Positions 57,775 through 64,000 of a stretch of DNA of 64,000 bases are shown here, one piece after another (within the stretch, counting starts at the first letter, position 1; each line of letters opens with the position of its first letter). Made by a program: the position numbers and the translations under genes. Source of the stretch: Salminus brasiliensis. Lineage: Eukaryota; Chordata; Actinopteri; Characiformes; Bryconidae. A model generated the notes under the pieces. It ran no database searches. It was not told the origin of the DNA and saw only the letters and a list, made by a program, of their open reading frames with translations. The DNA lies in NCBI RefSeq assembly GCF_030463535.1, contig NC_132891.1, positions 7,403,622-7,467,621 on the forward strand, written 5' to 3'.

Positions 57775-60700
57775 TTGGGGAGGGGGTGCAGATGGGTGTG
57801 TGGGAGAGGCTACACTGTGCTCTGGATGGCACTCAAGCTCCTTTCCAACACACTGCCTGATAACGAAGACTGATGGGTTAACTCCCTTTAGCGTGGATGT
57901 TCAGTTCCTCAGCCTCACCCGCTTTGACTTGTGAACTTCACCCACCAGTTCAGTTATCAGTGGGGTCTAATAAAAGAGCATTTCCTTTGAATGTTCATCT
58001 AAGGCTAATTGGTGAATTTAGTGAGGGAGTATTCCAGCCTTCCATCAGCTGCATGTATAGTGATTTGTGACCCATTTCTCTGTGCATAGAAAAGAACAGA
58101 AACCTGGATACAAAACACAATTTCAATAGAAGCCAATGGGCACTTGCTTCAAATCATTGTTTTTCTTTTTTTTTTTTTGTATGTACAATGTCAAAGTTAA
58201 GCTGACACCTAGAGATTAGCTTAAAAAAAGCCAGAGAATACCTTTAACATCACGTAACTCTGTAATGCTTGTATTGAAAACATGGATAATGCTTTATAAA
58301 ATAACTTTTAAACATGTTCTTCTTAAAGGTAAAGGTAAAGGTGCACGTATTCGTCACTGTACAGTGTGGACTGTACAGCGAAATGTGTCCTCCGCATTTA
58401 ACCCATCTGGTAGTGAACACACACTCACACACACACATGTGTTAGGGGCAGTGAGTACACACACACACCCAGAGCGGTGGGCAGCCAACTCCAGCGCCCG
58501 GGGAGCAGAGAGGGTAAAGGGCCTTGCTCAAGGGCCCAACAGTGGCAGCTTGCCGAGCCCGGGAATCGAACCCACAACCCTGTTATCGATATCCCGGCGC
58601 TCTAACCGCTGAGCCACCACTAAATGCATTGCATATGAAATGTTTTTTTTACTGCTAATTATTAAAAACTTTACAGATGCTGTGTGATAAAATTGCATTA
58701 CTTCCCCATGTAAAAACACCTGAATCCCATCCAAATGGTATTTTTGTGTTTGTCACACAAACGTCTTGCACTCATTTGTACTGTTTCTCTTTTGTCTGTT
58801 ACAGATTTGCGTGCAACTCTTCGTCTGCCTATACATTCTCTCCTACCTCATTCTCACTCACTTCAAGAAGAATGCAGAGTTTGTTACTGGTAAGCATAAA
58901 CCTGCCTCGGGTGAATCAGAGTGATGTGCGTTCTCACATAAATATCATTTCTGCCATACTTGTCCCTCACCACCTCGATCATATTACACAGCGTAGGTTA
59001 AAGGAGTGCAGATGTGCAATTAAAAACCCATGAGGCTGTAGAGAGGGCATTTCCCGTAAAAAAAAGTTCCCATAAAACATTCACCTGTTTCAGTGATGCT
59101 TTGGATGTTGTGCACTGCCTGTCACATGGTACACCTTGCTGGCCTGTGAAGATTTGGCTAGAGATGGCCTGTACCGATTGGTATTGCTATAGGGACAATA
59201 CCAAAAGAAAGGTTTGGGTCCTGATATATCACACACACCCACACTGTTCTGTTGTTAGCCGTGTGTTGACTTTGAGTATGAGGCTACTTTTAGATGCTAC
59301 TTTAGAAGCTCCTTTCAAAGTGCAGCAGTTTTAAAGAAAACAAATCGTACCTGAAATCTGCTGATAATGATGTTTGGGAAGGTGTTGGTATTATTTTATT
59401 TATTATTTATTTTTATTAATGTTTAATTTGAAATATTTGCATTTTAAGCAGTGCTTGTGGTGTTTTTCTGGCCTTTTGTTCTATTCAAGTTTTGCAAGTC
59501 TGGCAGGTTTTCTTTTACATTGAGACACAATTTCATGATAAAAATACCAAATAGAAATACCTTAATGAAAAGCCATAATGACTTTAAATGAAGTATTTTC
59601 ACATTAAATTTCATTGAAAGTTACGCATTGAAAAGCTTGGTGTTTCCAAACATTTGACAGGCAGTGTATACTTCCTTTGCACCTTGTAATGGCCACCTGT
59701 TTCCTATGCCCATCTGTACATCAGTGTGGAAGCTTCTGGCTCCTAAACGAGGAGTGACATGCAGGATCAGTCACCCCGATGGCAGAGGAGTTGCGTTACG
59801 CAATGGTCCTGTCAACAGGGGGAGGACATGAGGAATGTTCTGGGAGATAAACACTGTCTCCTTTACCTAGTAGTGCCCGGGGCCTCTCAACATTTAGCCA
59901 CCCCATGGGTTGCCCAGACCCGGTTTTCATATAGACAAAAGCTGTCTATGTCCTCTCTGTCATTAGCTACATATACATTATTTCTATGTTATATTTCAGA
60001 AGATTTTATGAGAATATTTTATTTTTAACCATGTTTTTACAAAATTACTTTTATTTTTCTTTACGGTTGCAGTATAAGAGATGCACATTGTAGAGCCTTT
60101 AACGCGAGCACACTGTTTAAAGTATTAATGTCCAGGTTGGTTTGGTGTGGCCACATTGCTGGCCACAAACATGCATCAGCGCTCCAGAATTTTGTCCTGA
60201 TTGGAACCAGCTGTAAAGACTGGGGGAGACTTAAAGAGTCTCTGGGATTGTGGTGGATGGGATGGAAGGGTTCCAAGTTGCTTACTGGCCTTTTGGCAGG
60301 AAATGTGCAAAAACCTGCTTTGCTTTTTAGAACATTGTTATTCACTGCATGCGTTCTCATGTGTTTCTGCCTTGCGGCTCATTTGAGTTGCGCAAGTTCT
60401 GTTTTTCTTAGCATGTGCGAGGGACTCTCTTCTGATTTTCTCCTGGAGGGCCGTGTTGTCATTTTTAATATGCTGCATATGCAGTTCAGTTTTAGACTAG
60501 AACTGTTTGTTCTTGTGTTTTTACTATGAAGCTGGTTTTTACTCTTTCTGTGTCATTCTGTCACTGATTTATTTCTTATCCCATACCATAAGAGCTTCTA
60601 CAGGCCGCCGTTTGTCACTGTGTGTCACACACTGTTTGCTGTGCAAGTTCTAACATAACACATAGTCTTTGTTAAAGCAATGGTTATGTAAAAAATCTAA

Positions 60701-61323
60701 TGAACACGATATGCCATTTACCCCGGGATCAGCTAAGCCACGTTTGATGTCTGATGTATGCTTCTTTGGGACATGCTAGGCTAATGTTGCTAACAGACAC
60801 TGGACTTAGACTGTCCCCATTCTCATCTGGGTATATACATGGCCTGACACATCACTTAACCTGCTCAAAATGCAATCAGATGTTTATTACATTCATTTTG
60901 GTAGAATTTTGAACTAATTAATTAGGTTGACTGTTAAAGCCCAGTATCGGTTTGTAATACTAGCATCTTTAGCATCTATTGGCATCTCCCATTGTAGACT
61001 ATAGAAGCACCTGTCTGATATCAAACACATCTTAGCTTACTGACTGCGTCTAGGGTAAGAGAGAAATCATATTACATTGATTTTTGGCTAAACTGTTCTT
61101 TTAATGGACCCTGACTAATGATTAAACTGCAAGTTTGCCTTTTTCCACTTTGTCTAGTGTGTACTATAGACTAACTTCAGTGTCTTTCTCTTCCCCCCTG
61201 TTTCTTCAGATGATACAGAAGATGCTACTGTCAACAAAATTGTGTAAGTATTTACTTGTTGTTACCAGAAAGTGGGAGTGTATTAAATTATCTGTTTTAA
61301 ATAATCATAGTAGTAATGTAAAG

Positions 61324-61391
<68 letters not shown>

Positions 61392-61742
61392 CCCCTGTTT
61401 ATCAGTTTGTTCTGAGTGTTAATATTGGGCCTGGGTTGGTCTTTGGCCTTCCACCGTGGCACTGAACACCTACCTTTCACAGCTGGACTCGTGTCAATGC
61501 GAAGATCATGCACTAACACACACTCCCTTTATTTTGTGTGCCAAACTCCAGGCTGTGGCTGTGTACTTTTACGCTCTCAGTGGCGGTGTGTGCAGTGCTT
61601 CTCCTACCAATCTCCATCTTGTCCAATGAAGTTCTGCTCACTTTCCCACAGAGCTACTACATGCAGTGGCTCAACGGCTCTCTTATCCATGGTACACACA
61701 CAAACACCAAACCTTAAAGTATTGTCGTGTGTGTATGTATGT

Positions 61743-61781
<39 letters not shown>

Positions 61782-63171
61782 TTTTGTTTCTGCACATTTT
61801 GGTAATTTCACATTCTCAGCCACATATTATACATATGGTTAACATTTAGGACTGACTACTTCTACCCATTATTTTGTCAATTAATCAAGCAGTTTATTAA
61901 AAAGAAATACAAAATAGGAATTTAAATAAATATGATCTGAAATCTATGTAACACACTGTGGTAAATATGCATATAAATGGGTGTGTCTCTCAGGCTCTGT
62001 TTCTTACAGTAGGAATAATATCATGCAGATGACCAAATGATCAAGTTTAATTGACTTAAGGCCAGGAGAGTGCTCATACCACATTGCCTTTATTGACTGA
62101 TGGAAATCAGTGCTGGCCTCTCTGCCATGGCCAAGGTGTTACTAATATAGCCATAGCTTAGTGCTTATGTGAGGAATTCAGACAGCATGTGTTAAGGGAT
62201 CTCTCCAGTTCCCTACTGTGGCTGAGAGACGCTTGACCCTAGATGTTACAAAAACAATAAAGATCCTATCCTAATCTTAATAAGCCTGTAGTCATTTATG
62301 GCAGTGTTTAATACATATGAGGCAAACCTTTCTTTTTTGCATAATGTTTTATGTAATGCGTTTACATAATCTACCTAAGACACAGCTTTAACACCTGTTC
62401 TTTAGCGTGCCAGACTCCAGTAAAGCAGAGGGTGTATTGAGCATTTACCACCCTCTAGTGGTGACTTTGGGGAACCACAGTGACATTGCTGTCTGCAGCC
62501 GTTGTGTATTTGTTTAATAATAAATTCATCAGGAATTGATGAAACTTCTGTTTTAGAATAAATTAGGTAAATACATGTTTATTTAGTTTGTTCATTTAAA
62601 TGTAATGGTAATTTATTATAATACTAATAAGAATTTTAACATGAAATAATATAACATTTCGAAACATTGGAAATTTACAGTCATCAGAATTCAGAATATT
62701 ATGACCACCCCTGGGTTTGGAATAAACCTAACCTATTATTTCAGCTCCATTTACCATATAGGAGTACTTTGTAGACTATATTTATATTTGTTGACTACAT
62801 TTAATATTTTTTTGCTTTTTTCATTCAGGCTTATGGAACTTAGTCTTCCTCTTCTCCAACCTCTCCCTGGTCTTCCTCATGCCTTTTGCCTACTTCTTTA
62901 CTGAATCAGAAGGCTTCACAGGGTCCAAAAAGGTACAGATTTCTTCATATTTTATAACTCTTATAACTACTGATCTTGTGAGTGCACCAACTGAGTGCCT
63001 GTCTGCATGTTACTGTTATACTTATGTGACCATGTGCTCGTGTTGCAGGGTGTCATGGCCCGAGTTTATGAGACTGCAGTGATGCTGCTTCTCCTTAGTC
63101 TGCTGGTGCTTGGCATTGTGTGGGTGGCATCAGCTCTTCTCCACGACAACACGGCCAGAGAGAGTCTCTAC

Positions 63172-63217
<46 letters not shown>

Positions 63218-63927
63218 CAGGTGCTTAAGTCAGTGGCACTATGAGAGAAATGTGGTAACTGACCACAAGTGCAGCAAATTGAGGTTAGGTTGGACAAATT
63301 ATTTAAGATGTACAAATCTGAGGTTTTGTTTTTCATTGAATTATTATTATTATTATTATTATTAGTTTATTAATTATACATTTTTGGTAGCTAAGACCTG
63401 CAGAACAGCCATTGCTATAGTGTGCATTAAATTATGTATTAACAATATGAAAGTTGCCAACCACTCCCTTTTTAAACACATTTGTACTTGATTTTAAAGT
63501 ACATTTGCGGTTGATCTTCATTTACAGTGTAGGTGAGCCGATACATAAAATATAAATTGCAAGATGAAAAACGGGAAATTTATATATTATGAAACAGCTT
63601 GTTTTGAATAGGTAAATCTAACAATTCCAGCATACCATTAAAAACAGCAAACATGATGAGTATGTGGAGAATCATAAAATAAATAGAAATAAAAAATATA
63701 TTATGGTGCTTTCAATTTCTTTCTCCTGTCAAATTTCTATTGTTGAGACACAAGGCTTGCGATGATCTGTTAGATGTTGAATAAATCATGTGAACAGTGT
63801 GTTTTAGGGGTGTTATCTCACTCTCCTGTCTGTTGTGCTCTATTTGTGCTCCATATAGACCTGTGGGAGTACTACCTGCCCTACCTCTACTCTTGCATTT
63901 CTCTGTTTGGAGTGCTGCTGCTCTTGC
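46907..63927 (+). CDS. lmbr1l: LMBR1-like membrane receptor, 3' partial, first seven coding exons
   Basis: Coding exons are 46907..46969, 58805..58889, 61210..61243, 61552..61691, 62829..62932, 63049..63172 and 63859..63927; 206 codons plus one base, continuing right of the window. All GT-AG and phase-consistent. The product is a multi-pass (nine-TM family) protein, lipocalin-1-interacting membrane receptor-like; in mouse LMBR1L acts with ERAD factors to restrain Wnt/beta-catenin signalling in lymphocytes. Visible: METDDVSLREQLFHDRVRE start, LTHFKKNAEFVTDDTEDATV loop, YYMQWLNGSLIHGLWNL, MPFAYFFTESEGF and DLWEYYLPYLYSCIS. FKKxAEFxT favours LMBR1L over LMBR1. Intron 1 is 11.8 kb; exon 3 is only 34 nt; the exon 6 donor is inside a GT repeat. 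Confidence 0.95.
48283..49790 (+). repeat. Satellite with 488-bp higher-order unit in lmbr1l intron 1
   Basis: The array is built from TCTA/TCTG tetranucleotides punctuated by TAGC (for example GTCTATCTAGCTGTGTGTCT). A 76-bp subrepeat recurs around AGCGGTGTATCTAGC (about 48696, 48772, 48848, 48924). A marker GCTGTTTAGTGATGTATCTA occurs at 48325, 48525, 49013 and 49501; the last three are spaced exactly 488 bp, showing two nearly identical higher-order copies. Confidence 0.92.
49791..57419 (+). other. lmbr1l intron 1, central part
   Basis: AT-rich intron sequence. I see a short TCTATCTA run near 52560 and a G9 run near 55840, but no recognised exon, RNA gene or bounded repeat. Open frames of 60-100 codons on both strands have no recognisable product. 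Confidence 0.5.
57420..57440 (+). repeat. Poly-C tract
   Basis: Homopolymer of about 20 C within lmbr1l intron 1. It is a potential i-motif/G-quadruplex site and a likely assembly error hot spot. Confidence 0.9.
57679..57773 (+). repeat. (GT)n microsatellite, about 95 bp
   Basis: Longest pure dinucleotide tract of the window. All Cys/Val or Thr/His frames over it are artefacts. Confidence 0.97.
58326..58621 (-). mobile_element. tRNA-derived SINE in lmbr1l intron 1
   Basis: On the minus strand the 5' end reads GTGGTGGCTCAGCGGTTAGA, containing a pol III A box (TGGCTCAGCGG). About 35 bases further is a B box (GGGTTCGATTCCC). The body has GGGCCCTTGAGCAAGGCCCT and ends in a (TTTACC)n-type tail. 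This is the classic tRNA-head SINE layout. It ends about 180 bp before lmbr1l exon 2, antisense to the gene. Confidence 0.75.
61326..61389 (+). repeat. (GT)n microsatellite in lmbr1l intron 3
   Basis: About 64 bp of GT inside a 308-bp intron, 82 bases after the exon 3 donor. Confidence 0.96.
61744..61782 (+). repeat. (ATT)n microsatellite
   Basis: About 38 bp of TTATTATTA repeats in lmbr1l intron 4, 50 bases after exon 4. The rest of this intron to 62.68 kb has nothing recognised. Confidence 0.9.
62685..62805. mobile_element. Interspersed repeat family C, terminal fragment
   Basis: CAGCTCCATTTACCATATAG then GAGTACTTTGTAGACTAT resembles the terminal part of the family C element seen at 37.4 kb (linked from memory of the full element). 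It ends shortly before the exon 5 acceptor. Confidence 0.35.
63173..63216 (+). repeat. (GT)n microsatellite starting at a splice donor
   Basis: About 44 bp of GT beginning at the first intronic base of lmbr1l intron 6. Confidence 0.96.
63341..63366 (+). repeat. (ATT)n microsatellite
   Basis: Short ATT trinucleotide run in lmbr1l intron 6. Confidence 0.9.
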
Positions 63928-64000
63928 GTAAGTATATGTCTGATTGTTCCTGTAAGTCTTTCAAGGATTTTTTTTAGAATACATGGAGCAGGTTAATAGT

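Noticed and set aside
57509-57934. Frames rich in Cys-Val or Thr-His over microsatellites (also at 14.8, 24.0, 61.3 and 63.2 kb)
   Set aside because: Translations of GT/CA dinucleotide repeats.

Overview
The window is vertebrate nuclear DNA, most likely from a teleost. Coding exons are short and separated by GT-AG introns, microsatellites and MITE/SINE/Tc1-like repeats are abundant, and every recognisable protein is the fish version of a vertebrate gene. Several repeat families look like ones I associate with otophysan fish (characins, catfish, zebrafish); a characiform is my best guess, from memory and not proven.

Five protein-coding genes are supported by spliced, in-frame reconstruction. 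(1) wnt1 (+, 1-5317) lacks most of its signal-peptide exon, which is cut off by the window edge. (2) rps26 (+, 24871-26535) is complete, 115 aa. (3) ikzf4/Eos (-, 35146-30650) is complete, seven coding exons, 570 aa. (4) dnajc22 (-, 42963-38924) is complete, three coding exons, 339 aa. (5) lmbr1l (+, 46907-63927) contributes its first seven coding exons, 206 codons, and continues past the right edge.

Layout: 1-5.3 kb wnt1; 5.3-24.8 kb a gene-poor interval downstream of wnt1 with MITEs, a LINE and Tc1-like remnants, GC-richer non-repetitive blocks that are candidate wnt1 regulatory elements, and a 4.6 kb satellite region (17.75-22.4 kb); 24.8-26.6 kb rps26; about 27.4-37.1 kb ikzf4 with a long 3'UTR and a CpG-rich 5' end; 37.2-38.2 kb nested repeats; 38.9-44.7 kb dnajc22; 46.5 kb to the end lmbr1l, whose 11.8 kb first intron holds a second satellite (48.3-49.8 kb).

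The most striking observation is the satellite at 17.75-22.4 kb. Its 27-bp unit carries a trimer matching the heat-shock element consensus (TTCnnGAAnnTTC). About twenty perfect trimers lie in one arm, and an oppositely oriented arm lies upstream. This is a sequence-level candidate for an HSF1-binding, possibly stress-transcribed satellite next to wnt1. Other points worth checking are a GT repeat that begins exactly at the lmbr1l exon 6 splice donor, an overlapping uORF at the lmbr1l start, and a GU-rich-element tract just after the ikzf4 stop codon.

The genes do not form an operon-like unit. wnt1 encodes a secreted morphogen, and LMBR1L is reported to modulate Wnt/beta-catenin signalling in lymphocytes, but their proximity here reflects conserved synteny. 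No tRNA, rRNA, CRISPR or intact transposase gene was found.
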